Part shown: in pieces, positions 1 through 7,987 of the stretch
How positions within the stretch are numbered: the first letter of the stretch is position 1
Layout: each line of letters opens with the position of its first letter
From: Novosphingobium percolationis
GTDB lineage: Bacteria; Pseudomonadota; Alphaproteobacteria; Sphingomonadales; Sphingomonadaceae
Direction: 5' to 3'
Assembly (NCBI RefSeq): GCF_020179425.1
Contig: NZ_JAILYM010000001.1
Span: 124,001-188,000, forward strand
DNA length: 64,000 bases
Notes under the pieces: generated by a model
Told to the model about the DNA's origin: nothing
What the model saw: only the letters and a program-made list of their open reading frames with translations
The model's database searches: none
Program-made: the position numbers and the translations under genes

Positions 1-872
1 CCGCGCACGTCACCATGTTGCAGCGCTCGCCCACCTACTTCTACGCCTATCCCAACCGCAGCGATCTGGTCGACCGCCTGAACGAGATCGGCGTGGACGA
101 AGAGACGATCCACCACTGCGCGCGGCTCGATTACCTGCACAACCTCAAGACGATGGACCGCCGCGCGCGTGAGGAACCGGACGTCGTGTTCGAGGAACTG
201 AAGGAGCTGATCCGGCAATATGCCGGGCCGGACTTCGATTTCACGCCGCACTTCACCCCGCGCTATCGCCCATGGCAGCAGCGGCTGGCCTTCGTGCCCG
301 ATGGTGACATGTTCGAACAGATCCGCGACGGCAAGGTGTCGGCCGTCACAGATACCATCGACCACTTTACCGCCGATGGCATCAAGCTCGCTTCGGGGCA
401 GGACCTGAAGGCCGACGTGGTGGTCGCGGCTACCGGCTTCAACCTGCTGGTCATGGGCGGTATCACGTTCGAGGTCGATGGCACGGTGGTCGACTGGTCG
501 CAGACCCCGACCTATCGCGGCATGATGTTCGCAGGCGTGCCCAACCTCGTCTGGGTATTCGGCTACTTCCGCGCGGCCTGGACGCTGCGTGTCGACCTGC
601 TGGGCGACTTCGTGTGCAGGCTGTTGCAGCACATGGACGAAAAGGGCCGGTCGGAGATCAACATCGTCGTGCCCGAGGGCCTCGGCGATGAAGCCCTGCT
701 GCCTTGGATCGAGGACGACAACTTCAACCCCGGCTACCTCGTGCGCGACATGGACAAGCTGCCCAAGCGGCTGGGCGACCGCCCCGAATGGCGCCACACG
801 CAGGACTATTGGCGCGAGGCCGAGGACATTCCCGCGATCGACCTCGACGGCGCGGAGTTCGCCTACAGTTGA
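1..872 (+). CDS. Flavin-containing monooxygenase (Baeyer-Villiger type), 3' part only
   Basis: The reading frame is open from the left edge, so the N-terminal FAD and NADPH motifs lie outside the window. What remains is the C-terminal ~290 residues of a class B flavoprotein monooxygenase. It includes the family's ATGF segment (VVAATGFNLL) that closes the FAD/NADPH core, followed by the usual aromatic-rich C-terminal region (RGMMFAGVPNLVWVFGY). Such enzymes use NADPH and O2 to turn ketones into esters or to oxygenate heteroatoms; the substrate cannot be read. An esterase, an alcohol dehydrogenase and an acyl-CoA synthetase nearby fit ketone or ester catabolism (inference). The first visible ATG, at 15, is internal and not the true start. 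Confidence 0.85.
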   Translation, partial: AHVTMLQRSPTYFYAYPNRSDLVDRLNEIGVDEETIHHCARLDYLHNLKTMDRRAREEPDVVFEELKELIRQYAGPDFDFTPHFTPRYRPWQQRLAFVPDGDMFEQIRDGKVSAVTDTIDHFTADGIKLASGQDLKADVVVAATGFNLLVMGGITFEVDGTVVDWSQTPTYRGMMFAGVPNLVWVFGYFRAAWTLRVDLLGDFVCRLLQHMDEKGRSEINIVVPEGLGDEALLPWIEDDNFNPGYLVRDMDKLPKRLGDRPEWRHTQDYWREAEDIPAIDLDGAEFAYS

Positions 873-890
873 GGTGAAACCCACCCCCGA

Positions 891-912
891 CCCCTCCCGC
901 TTGCGGGAGGGG
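891..912. repeat. GC-rich palindromic repeat, copy 1
   Basis: This is a near-perfect palindrome with arms CCCCTCCCGC and GCGGGAGGGG around a TT centre. It lies in the convergent gap between the monooxygenase and the AraC-type gene. A near-identical element in the other orientation sits at 55034-55056. Such dispersed elements are common in sphingomonad genomes. In RNA it would form a strong hairpin, but no T-run follows, so I call it a repeat and not a terminator. The rest of the gap (873-1006) shows nothing else. Confidence 0.7.
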
Positions 913-1006
913 CGCGAGGCTTGATGCGCCGCAGGCGAATTTAGCCGCAGCTGGGTGGGCGAACCGCGCACCGTGCCCGCCTTCGCCCCCGGGCCGTGTC
1001 GGCCTC

Positions 1007-2035
1007 TCAGGCCAGCATCTGCCGCCGATATTCCAGCGCGCCCATGCCCGACCAGCGCTTGAACGCCCGCGAAAAGCTCGAAGGTTCGGCAAAGCCCACC
1101 GCGAAGGCGATGGCTTCGATCGTCATGCGGCGGTCGGCCAGCAGTTCGCGCGAGCGGGCATAGCGCGCCTCGTCCACCATCGCCGAAAACCGCGTGCCTT
1201 CCTCGGCCAGTCGTCGGTGCAGCGTGCGTTCGGACAGCGCCAGTTGCCGCGCCGCCTCGCCCGCGCTCAGGAACTCGCCGTCCGATCGGCTGAGGAGCGC
1301 GCCCAGCCGCTGCCGCACCGGGCAATCGGCCTGCGCGCGTCCGATCATCGCATCGCAGCGCGAACTGTAGAGCGTCAGCAACTCGCTATCGGCCAGCGGC
1401 AGCGCGCGGTTCACCGATCCGGGCAGGAAGATCCATTGCGTCCGGTCGGCGTTGAACTCCACCGGGCAGGGGAAGTTGTGCCGCAGCGAAGCCCAGCCCG
1501 GCGGCGGCGGTGCCGCCACGGTCACGCGTTCGAGCGGTAATTCGCCCCCCATCAGGTCGGCCACCAGCGTGCGGATGGCGCCCAGATCGCGATATTGCGT
1601 GAAGTCGTGCAGATGGGCAGCCAGGGGGCCTCCGCCACCGATCAGCGCGCAGGCGCCGTTGGGTGCGGTTGCCAAGCGATAGTTGATCAGCGAATAGGTC
1701 AGCGCCTGATAGCGGCAGGCGATTTCCAGCGCATCGCCCAGCGTGCGCGCGGTCATCATGGCAAGGCCCAGCGAGCCGTACTTGATCGAGCGATAGCGCA
1801 AGCCGACATCGAACCACACGTTCGGCATCTGCGCCGTGCAATAGACGAAGCTCTGCTGCAACAGCAGTTCGTCCTGCGCCAGAAGCTCGCTCACCCCGTC
1901 GTCGAGGCGCACCGGCTTGATGTGGCTGTTACGGCAGAATGCGTCCCAATTGACGTTGAATTCGTTGACCAAAGTATTGCGCATGATGCGCGCGCTGAGG
2001 TCTGGCAGCGCCGCGTAGAGTGCGTTGGAGTCCAT
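1007..2035 (-). CDS. AraC-family transcriptional regulator
   Basis: 342 residues. The first ~200 match the arabinose-binding-like sensor domain found in OruR/ToxT-like AraC proteins. The last ~100 carry the two helix-turn-helix motifs (SAGEAARQLALSERTLHRRL; then MTIEAIAFAVGFAEPSSFSRAFKRW). The frame is open further upstream, but the ATG at 2035 is chosen because GGGGAGG precedes it and because the family starts close to the sensor domain. It is divergent from the PQQ alcohol dehydrogenase, and the gap contains a 40-bp element repeated before the TonB receptor at 5497. It is therefore probably the local activator of both operons (inference). The effector is unknown. Confidence 0.88.
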   Translation of the reverse strand: MDSNALYAALPDLSARIMRNTLVNEFNVNWDAFCRNSHIKPVRLDDGVSELLAQDELLLQQSFVYCTAQMPNVWFDVGLRYRSIKYGSLGLAMMTARTLGDALEIACRYQALTYSLINYRLATAPNGACALIGGGGPLAAHLHDFTQYRDLGAIRTLVADLMGGELPLERVTVAAPPPPGWASLRHNFPCPVEFNADRTQWIFLPGSVNRALPLADSELLTLYSSRCDAMIGRAQADCPVRQRLGALLSRSDGEFLSAGEAARQLALSERTLHRRLAEEGTRFSAMVDEARYARSRELLADRRMTIEAIAFAVGFAEPSSFSRAFKRWSGMGALEYRRQMLA

Positions 2036-2097
2036 GACGCCCAGCCTCCCCAATTGCCTGTTGTCCGGCTTGTGATTCCACGAGGATAACGCCCGCT

Positions 2098-2137
2098 GGC
2101 AATTTCCGTCAATAAGTTGGCGGACAGCGTCATGGCG
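2098..2137 (+). promoter_or_regulatory. Putative AraC-regulator site upstream of the PQQ dehydrogenase (copy A)
   Basis: A 40-bp stretch in the gap between the divergent AraC-type gene and the PQQ dehydrogenase. It matches 5359-5398, upstream of the TonB receptor, at 33 of 40 positions. The conserved core includes CAATAA, TTGGCGGA and GCGTCATG. Its right edge is 61 bp upstream of the dehydrogenase start. The next ~26 bp also resemble the other copy (shared GGCGGCGCA). Operator function is inferred from position and repetition. Confidence 0.6.
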
Positions 2138-2198
2138 CACGCGCGTCCGGCGGCGCACAACCTGCCCATAACCGGCATCAAACGGATCGGGAGGGACT

Positions 2199-4340
2199 GT
2201 GATTTCACGCGCGCGCATGGCGGCACTGGCCGCCGCAGCATCGATTTTTGCTGCATATGGCTTCCCGCAGCAATCGGACGCGGCCGCGTCGGCGGGCGAG
2301 GCGGTCGGATCGGCCTGGCAGGCGCTGCTGACGGCCACGAAGTCGGCCAGCAACTGGGCGACCTATGGCGGCACGTTCGAGGAGCAGCGCTTCAGTCGCC
2401 TGACCCAGATCACCGACCGCAACGTGGGCCAGCTCGGCTTTGCCTGGTCCTATGAATTCGACACCAACCGCGCGCAGGAAACCACCCCGCTCGAACTCGA
2501 CGGCGTGATCTATGCCACCACCGCGTGGTCGAAGGTCGTCGCGCTCGATGCGGTCACCGGCAAGCTGTTGTGGCAGTACGATCCGCAGGTGCCCGGCGAA
2601 TTCGGCGCCAAGGGCTGCTGCGACGTCGGCAACCGCGGTGCCGCGATCTATGACGGCAAGCTCTATTTCGGCACGTTCGACGGGCGTCTGATCGCGCTCG
2701 ACATCAAGACCGGCAAGCCCGTGTGGTCGGTCGTCACCGTGGACCAGAGCAAGACCTACACCATCACCGGCGCGCCGCGCGTGGTGAAGGGTAAGGTGCT
2801 GATCGGCAACGGCGGCGCAGAACTCGGCGCGCGCGGATATGTCACCGCCTATGATGCGAAGACCGGCAAGCAGGTCTGGCGTTTCTACACCGTGCCGGGC
2901 GATCCGGCGAAGGGGCCGGACAACGCAGCTTCCGACGCCATCCTTGCCAAGCTCGCCAAGGGCACGTGGTTCGGCGATTACTACTACAAGACCGGCGGCG
3001 GCGGCACGGTGTGGGACTCCATCGTCTATGACGAGGAACTCGACCAGCTCTACATCGGCGTGGGCAACGGCTCCCCATGGAACCACCGCCTGCGCAGCGA
3101 AGGCAAGGGCGACAACCTGTTCCTGTCCTCGATCGTCGCGCTCAATCCCGATACCGGGGCCTACCTGTGGCACTATCAGGCCTCGCCCGGCGAAACGTGG
3201 GACTACACCAACACCCAGCAGATCACGCTCGCCACGCTGCCGGTCGACGGCAAGCCCCGCAAGGTGCTGATGCAGGCGCCCAAGAACGGCTTCTTCTTCG
3301 TCATCGACCGCGCCAACGGCAAGCTGCTGTCGGCGAAGAACTTCGTCGATGTAAACTGGGCTACCGGCTTCGACATGAACACGGGCCGGCCGATCGAAAC
3401 GCCCGAGGCGCGCTATTCGGACAAGCCGCAGGTGGTGATCCCCGGCGCGCTGGGGGCACACAACTGGCAGCCGATGGCCTACAACCCGCAGGCCGGGCTG
3501 GTCTATATCCCCGGCAACCACGCGCTGTTCGGCTATGCCCAGCCTGCGAACTTCGCGGTGCGCCCTGGTCGCTGGAACCTCGGGCTTGAAACCAAGGGCA
3601 CCTCGCCGCCTGACGATCCGCAGGCGATCCGCGCCGCGCGCGCCGGGCTCAGCGGTCGGCTGATCGCGTGGGACCCCGTGAACCAGCGCGAGGCCTGGGG
3701 CTTCGACTATCCCGAACCGTGGAACGGCGGCGTGCTGACGACGGCGGGCAACCTCGTGTTCCAGGGCGACACCAGGGGTAACTTCCGCGCCTTTGCCGCC
3801 GATACCGGCAAGGTGCTGTGGAGCATGAACCTTGGCATGGCCATCATGGCGGCCCCGATCACGTTCGAGCGCAATGGCAGCCAGTACGTCGCGGTCGCGG
3901 GCGGCTATGGCGGCGCCTATGCGCTGACCTCGTCGTTCAACGACAATCCGGGGCCGCGCCCCAATGGCCGCCTCTACGTGTTCAAGCTCGGCGCGAAGGG
4001 CGAGTTGCCGCACATCGAAAAGCTCGCCAACCCGCCTGCCAACCCGGCCTCCGACGCGTTCACGCCGGCGCAGGTCTCGCACGGCGAGGAACTGTTCCAG
4101 CGCGATTGCTGGGCCTGCCACGGCCCCGGCGCGATCTCCAGCGGCGTGGTGCCGGATCTCCGGCGCTCGGGGATGCTGCCCAGCGCCGAGGCATGGAACT
4201 CGGTGGTGATCGGCGGTGTGCTCAAGGATCGCGGCATGATGAGCTTCGCCGCCACGCTGACCAGCGCTGACGCGGAGGACTTGCGCGCCTATGTGTCGAG
4301 CCGGGCGCGTCTGCTTGCCCGCGAAGAAGGAACCAAGTGA
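2199..4340 (+). CDS. PQQ-dependent alcohol dehydrogenase, quinohaemoprotein (type II)
   Basis: 713 residues with an N-terminal signal peptide. A PQQ eight-bladed propeller domain is followed by a C-terminal cytochrome c domain with a haem site CWACH at residues 637-641. The vicinal disulfide pair is C140-C141. The catalytic Asp is D335 in WDYT. The residue two positions later is Thr and not the Asp of lanthanide enzymes, so a Ca2+-type site is predicted. It would oxidise a primary or secondary alcohol in the periplasm and pass electrons through the haem. The start is GTG at 2199, preceded by GGGAGG; an ATG at 2217 is the alternative. The stop overlaps the start of the next gene (TGATG). Confidence 0.93.
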   Translation: MISRARMAALAAAASIFAAYGFPQQSDAAASAGEAVGSAWQALLTATKSASNWATYGGTFEEQRFSRLTQITDRNVGQLGFAWSYEFDTNRAQETTPLELDGVIYATTAWSKVVALDAVTGKLLWQYDPQVPGEFGAKGCCDVGNRGAAIYDGKLYFGTFDGRLIALDIKTGKPVWSVVTVDQSKTYTITGAPRVVKGKVLIGNGGAELGARGYVTAYDAKTGKQVWRFYTVPGDPAKGPDNAASDAILAKLAKGTWFGDYYYKTGGGGTVWDSIVYDEELDQLYIGVGNGSPWNHRLRSEGKGDNLFLSSIVALNPDTGAYLWHYQASPGETWDYTNTQQITLATLPVDGKPRKVLMQAPKNGFFFVIDRANGKLLSAKNFVDVNWATGFDMNTGRPIETPEARYSDKPQVVIPGALGAHNWQPMAYNPQAGLVYIPGNHALFGYAQPANFAVRPGRWNLGLETKGTSPPDDPQAIRAARAGLSGRLIAWDPVNQREAWGFDYPEPWNGGVLTTAGNLVFQGDTRGNFRAFAADTGKVLWSMNLGMAIMAAPITFERNGSQYVAVAGGYGGAYALTSSFNDNPGPRPNGRLYVFKLGAKGELPHIEKLANPPANPASDAFTPAQVSHGEELFQRDCWACHGPGAISSGVVPDLRRSGMLPSAEAWNSVVIGGVLKDRGMMSFAATLTSADAEDLRAYVSSRARLLAREEGTK

Positions 4341-5266
4341 TGGTCGAACCTTTCGTCCTGCCCGAAACCGCGGCGGTGCTGGCCGGCCTTGCCGCACAGG
4401 AAGGCCCGCACCTTGCCGACATGAGCGCGGCCGACATGCGGGCCACCTACGGCGCGCTGGGCACGATGTTCGATGCCCCGCCCGAAGCGGGCGTACGCAG
4501 CATCGACGTGCAGGGCGGCGGCTTGCCCTTGCGCGCGTATTTCCCCGTAGCGGCGCAAGCCGGTCCCGTTATCGTCTACATGCACGGCGGCGGCTGGGTG
4601 ATCGGCGATCTCGAAACGCACCACCCGCTCTGCACGATGCTCGCCGCCGTCACCGGCTTGCGCGTCGTCGCGGTCGACTACCGCCTCGCGCCAGAGCACC
4701 CCTATCCCGCCGCGCACGACGATTGCCTTGCCGCCGCGCGCTGGGTGGCCGGCAGTCCGCCCGAACTCGAAGCCCCGGTTTCGGGCATCGCCGTTGCTGG
4801 CGACAGCGCGGGCGGCAACCTCGCGCTCCATGTCGCGACCAAGATGGGCAGCGACACGGTCAAGGCCCAACTCCTGATCTACCCGGTCGGCGATTGCACC
4901 GCGCCCGACCACGGCTCGTACAAGCAATTCGCCGAAGGCTACGTGCTCGATCGCAAGCTGATGGACCGCTTCATCGGCGATTACCTGCCCGATCCGGCGC
5001 GGGCAGGGGAGCCGGCGGTCTCGCCCGTGCTGCATCCGGTGCCGGCCGACCTGCCGCCGACGATCATCCTCACCGCCGGGCTCGACCCCTTGCGCGATCA
5101 GGGCCGCGCGCTGGCGGGGCTTATCGCCGCCACCGGCACCGAGGTCCACTTCATCGAGGCGCAGGGCCTGATCCACGGCCTTGCCACGATGCGCGGGGCG
5201 TTCCCCACCGCCGACCGCAAGATGCGCCGCGCAGGCGGCCTGCTGGCCGACCTGATGCGCGGATAG
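4340..5266 (+). CDS. Alpha/beta hydrolase of the hormone-sensitive lipase family (esterase)
   Basis: 308 residues. The HSL signature HGGGW (from H82) forms the oxyanion hole, and the nucleophile elbow is GDSAGG with S156. The likely acid and base are Asp in GLDPLRDQ and His in LIHGL. No signal peptide is visible, so it should be cytoplasmic. The ATG at 4340 overlaps the dehydrogenase stop by one base and has AGAAGGAA upstream; a GTG three bases earlier is possible. Co-transcription with the PQQ dehydrogenase suggests hydrolysis of an ester whose alcohol or acid part is processed further; the substrate is unknown. Confidence 0.9.
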   Translation: MVEPFVLPETAAVLAGLAAQEGPHLADMSAADMRATYGALGTMFDAPPEAGVRSIDVQGGGLPLRAYFPVAAQAGPVIVYMHGGGWVIGDLETHHPLCTMLAAVTGLRVVAVDYRLAPEHPYPAAHDDCLAAARWVAGSPPELEAPVSGIAVAGDSAGGNLALHVATKMGSDTVKAQLLIYPVGDCTAPDHGSYKQFAEGYVLDRKLMDRFIGDYLPDPARAGEPAVSPVLHPVPADLPPTIILTAGLDPLRDQGRALAGLIAATGTEVHFIEAQGLIHGLATMRGAFPTADRKMRRAGGLLADLMRG

Positions 5267-5358
5267 TCGCCCGCCCTTTACCAGCGTGCCGCCGCCGCCC
5301 GCAGGCCAGACCTGCGGGCGGCCTATGGTCGTTCTCTTCTGAAGAATCCAGTAATTGT

Positions 5359-5398
5359 GGCCATTTACGCCAATAAATTGGCGGAATGCGTCATGTCG
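5359..5398 (+). promoter_or_regulatory. Putative AraC-regulator site upstream of the TonB receptor (copy B)
   Basis: Second copy of the 40-bp element found at 2098-2137 (33 of 40 identical). This copy contains the inverted repeat GCCAAT-AA-ATTGGC. Its right edge is 98 bp upstream of the receptor ATG. It lies inside a 230-bp intergenic stretch (5267-5496) that otherwise shows only a purine-rich ribosome binding site (AGGAGAGGG) before the receptor. Confidence 0.6.
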
Positions 5399-5496
5399 TT
5401 TTGCGAGGTGGCGGCGCATATCCACCCTGTCTTTCGGGGGCGTGTCTTCCCGACGATCAAAGAACAACGACAATAGAACAGTATAGGAGAGGGACC

Positions 5497-7890
5497 ATGA
5501 AATCCGTTCTGCGCGCCGCGCTGGCCGCGTCCACCGCGCTTGTCCTTGCGGCCCATGCGGCCCCGGCCTTTGCCGCCGACAATGAGGACGCCGCCGCCAC
5601 CCCCGGCGAGATCATCGTCACCGCCAACAAGCGCAACGAAAGCATCAGCAAGGTCGGCGCCAGCATCGCCGCCTTCGACAACACGATGCTGGAAAACCGC
5701 AACATCGTGAAGCCCGAACAGCTTGCGGCTTCGATCCCCGGCATGGCGCTGGCCCCGTCCACCCACGGTACCCCGGTCTTCACCCTGCGCGGCATCGGCT
5801 ACAACGCCGACGCGCTCGGGGTCTATCCGGCGGTCAGCGTCTCGATCGACCAGGCGCCGATGCCGTTCCCGGTGCTGGCCGGTCATTCGATGTTCGACCT
5901 CGAACGCGTCGAAGTGCTGAAAGGTCCGCAGGGCACGCTGTTCGGCCAGAACTCCACCGGCGGCGCGATAAACTACATCGCGGCCAAGCCGGGCAAGGAT
6001 CTAGAAGCCGGGTTCAACATCGACTATGGCCGCTTCAACGAAGTCCACGGCACCGCCTACATCAGCGGCCCGGTCAGCGACACGCTGGGCATGCGCCTTG
6101 CCGTCGATGGCACGCACCGCGACGCCTGGCAGTACAATTTCCTCGGCACGGGCCGCAATGGCGAGCAGAACTACATCGCCGCGCGCCTCGTCACGGTGTG
6201 GAAGCCGACCGACCGGCTGAAGTTCGAACTCAACGTCAACGGCTCGATCGACCATTCGCAGCCGCAGGCGCTCCAGATCGTCGCCTCGTTGCCATCCAAC
6301 CCCGCCGCGCCCAGCTTCGAGGAACTGAACGCCGTGCTCACCCCGCGCGATCTGCGCGCGGCGAGCTGGTCGATCCACGGTCGCCCCGCCAACGCGCAAC
6401 AATCGGCCACCGATGCCGCCACCCCGCGCGGGGATCGCAAGCTGTTCCAGGCCTTCCTGCGCGCCGACCTTGACGTGACCGATACCATCGCGCTCACCTC
6501 GATCAGCACCTACAACCGCCTGACGCAGAAGATGTCGTTCGATCTCGACGGCACGCCGTACGAACTCGTCGACAACCCGCGCGACGATGGCCGCATTTCC
6601 GATTTCAGCCAGGAACTGCGCCTGTCGAACGCCTCGTCGGGTGGGCAATTCCGCTGGACGCTGGGGGCCAACTACAACCACAGCACGGTCGATGAATACC
6701 AGGACATCACCTACGGCGACAACTCGCTGAGCAGCGCGGGCACCAATTTCATCCACATCAGCGCCGTCGACAACAAGGGCCGCATGGAATCGTGGGCAGC
6801 CTTCGCCAACGCCGAATATGACCTCACCGACCAGCTCACGCTCAAGGGCGCGGTGCGCTACACCAAGTCCAAGAACCGCAACGCGATGTGCAACTACGAC
6901 CCGGCGGCCGATCGCAACGGGTCGGAACTGCTGGAACTGCTGGGCACGCTGCTGGGTGGCAAGCTGGTGCCGCTTGGTCCGGGTGATTGCTACACGCTTA
7001 ACGCGAAGAACCTGCCGGGCGACGTGTTCTACAGCACGCTCGATGAAGACAACGTCTCCTGGCGGGCCGGTATCGACTACAAGGTCACGTCCGACACGCT
7101 GGTCTACGCCAACGTCTCGCGCGGGTACAAGGCAGGCAGCTTCCCGGTCATCACCGCCTCGGTGCAGGACCAGCTGAAGCCCGCGAAGCAGGAATCGGTG
7201 ACGTCCTACGAAGCGGGCCTCAAGACGAAGCTTGCCAATGGCAAGGTTTCGCTCAGCGGCGCGGTGTTCTATCAGGATTACCGCGACAAGCAGATCCAGG
7301 GCACAGTGCCCACGCTGCTGTTCGGCCTGCTGCAGCGGCTCGACAACGTGCCCAAGTCGCACATCTTCGGGGTCGAGGCCGATCTTGTCATCCGCCCGGT
7401 CGATGGCCTCACGCTCACCGGCTCGGCCAGCTACCTCAAGACCAAGGTCGATGAATACGCAGGCTTCACCGTGTTCGGCGCGTACAAGGACTTTGCCGGA
7501 AGCCGCCTGCCGTTCGCGCCCGAATGGACGCTGGTGGGCGATATCGACTACCGCGTGCCCACGGCAGCGGGCGGTGCTGTGTTCATGGGCGCAGGCGTCA
7601 ATTACCGCACCAGCGTCGATGCCTATGTCGGCGGCAGCACGCTGGCCATCCCCGACAACGGCGTCAACCGCTGGACCCGCCGCGTGCCGTTCAAGATCGA
7701 CGGCTATGCGCTGGTCGATGCGCGGCTGGGCTACGATTTCCCCGGCGACAAGCTGAGCCTGTCGGTATGGGGCAAGAACGTGTTCAACACCTTCCACGTC
7801 CAGAACGTGATTTCCTACAACGACATCATCACCCAGGCCACCGGCCAGCCCGCCACCTATGGCGTCTCGCTCAAGGTGCGCTGGAAGTAA
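5497..7890 (+). CDS. TonB-dependent outer-membrane receptor
   Basis: 797 residues. A signal peptide (to about AAPAFA) is followed by a TonB-box-like segment (GEIIVTANKR), a plug domain (residues ~40-160, with VEVLKGPQGTLFGQNSTGG) and a beta-barrel ending in the aromatic-terminated strand LKVRWK. The ATG at 5497 has AGGAGAGGG upstream; the frame is open earlier without a good signal. It imports a ligand with TonB energy; given the neighbouring dehydrogenase, esterase and acyl-CoA synthetase, this is probably the shared organic growth substrate (inference). A strong terminator follows. Confidence 0.92.
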   Translation: MKSVLRAALAASTALVLAAHAAPAFAADNEDAAATPGEIIVTANKRNESISKVGASIAAFDNTMLENRNIVKPEQLAASIPGMALAPSTHGTPVFTLRGIGYNADALGVYPAVSVSIDQAPMPFPVLAGHSMFDLERVEVLKGPQGTLFGQNSTGGAINYIAAKPGKDLEAGFNIDYGRFNEVHGTAYISGPVSDTLGMRLAVDGTHRDAWQYNFLGTGRNGEQNYIAARLVTVWKPTDRLKFELNVNGSIDHSQPQALQIVASLPSNPAAPSFEELNAVLTPRDLRAASWSIHGRPANAQQSATDAATPRGDRKLFQAFLRADLDVTDTIALTSISTYNRLTQKMSFDLDGTPYELVDNPRDDGRISDFSQELRLSNASSGGQFRWTLGANYNHSTVDEYQDITYGDNSLSSAGTNFIHISAVDNKGRMESWAAFANAEYDLTDQLTLKGAVRYTKSKNRNAMCNYDPAADRNGSELLELLGTLLGGKLVPLGPGDCYTLNAKNLPGDVFYSTLDEDNVSWRAGIDYKVTSDTLVYANVSRGYKAGSFPVITASVQDQLKPAKQESVTSYEAGLKTKLANGKVSLSGAVFYQDYRDKQIQGTVPTLLFGLLQRLDNVPKSHIFGVEADLVIRPVDGLTLTGSASYLKTKVDEYAGFTVFGAYKDFAGSRLPFAPEWTLVGDIDYRVPTAAGGAVFMGAGVNYRTSVDAYVGGSTLAIPDNGVNRWTRRVPFKIDGYALVDARLGYDFPGDKLSLSVWGKNVFNTFHVQNVISYNDIITQATGQPATYGVSLKVRWK

Positions 7891-7903
7891 CCGTTCCACC
7901 CTT

Positions 7904-7952
7904 GCGGAAGGACGCGTCGGGGCTTGCCCTGAACGCGTCCTTCCGCTCTTTT
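7904..7952 (+). terminator. Intrinsic terminator after the TonB receptor
   Basis: A perfect 14-bp stem (7904-7917 with 7933-7946, arm GCGGAAGGACGCGT) with a 15-nt loop, followed by TCTTTT. It separates the receptor from the acyl-CoA synthetase, although partial read-through is possible because the next start is only 36 bp away. Confidence 0.85.
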
Positions 7953-7987
7953 CATCGCAAGCCTGACCGCAACACCGAAAGCTACCG

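Noticed and set aside
2205..4397. A 730-codon minus-strand open frame across the PQQ dehydrogenase
   Set aside because: Shadow of a high-GC coding gene; the plus-strand product has full family motifs, while the minus frame is Arg/Gly/Ala-rich with none.
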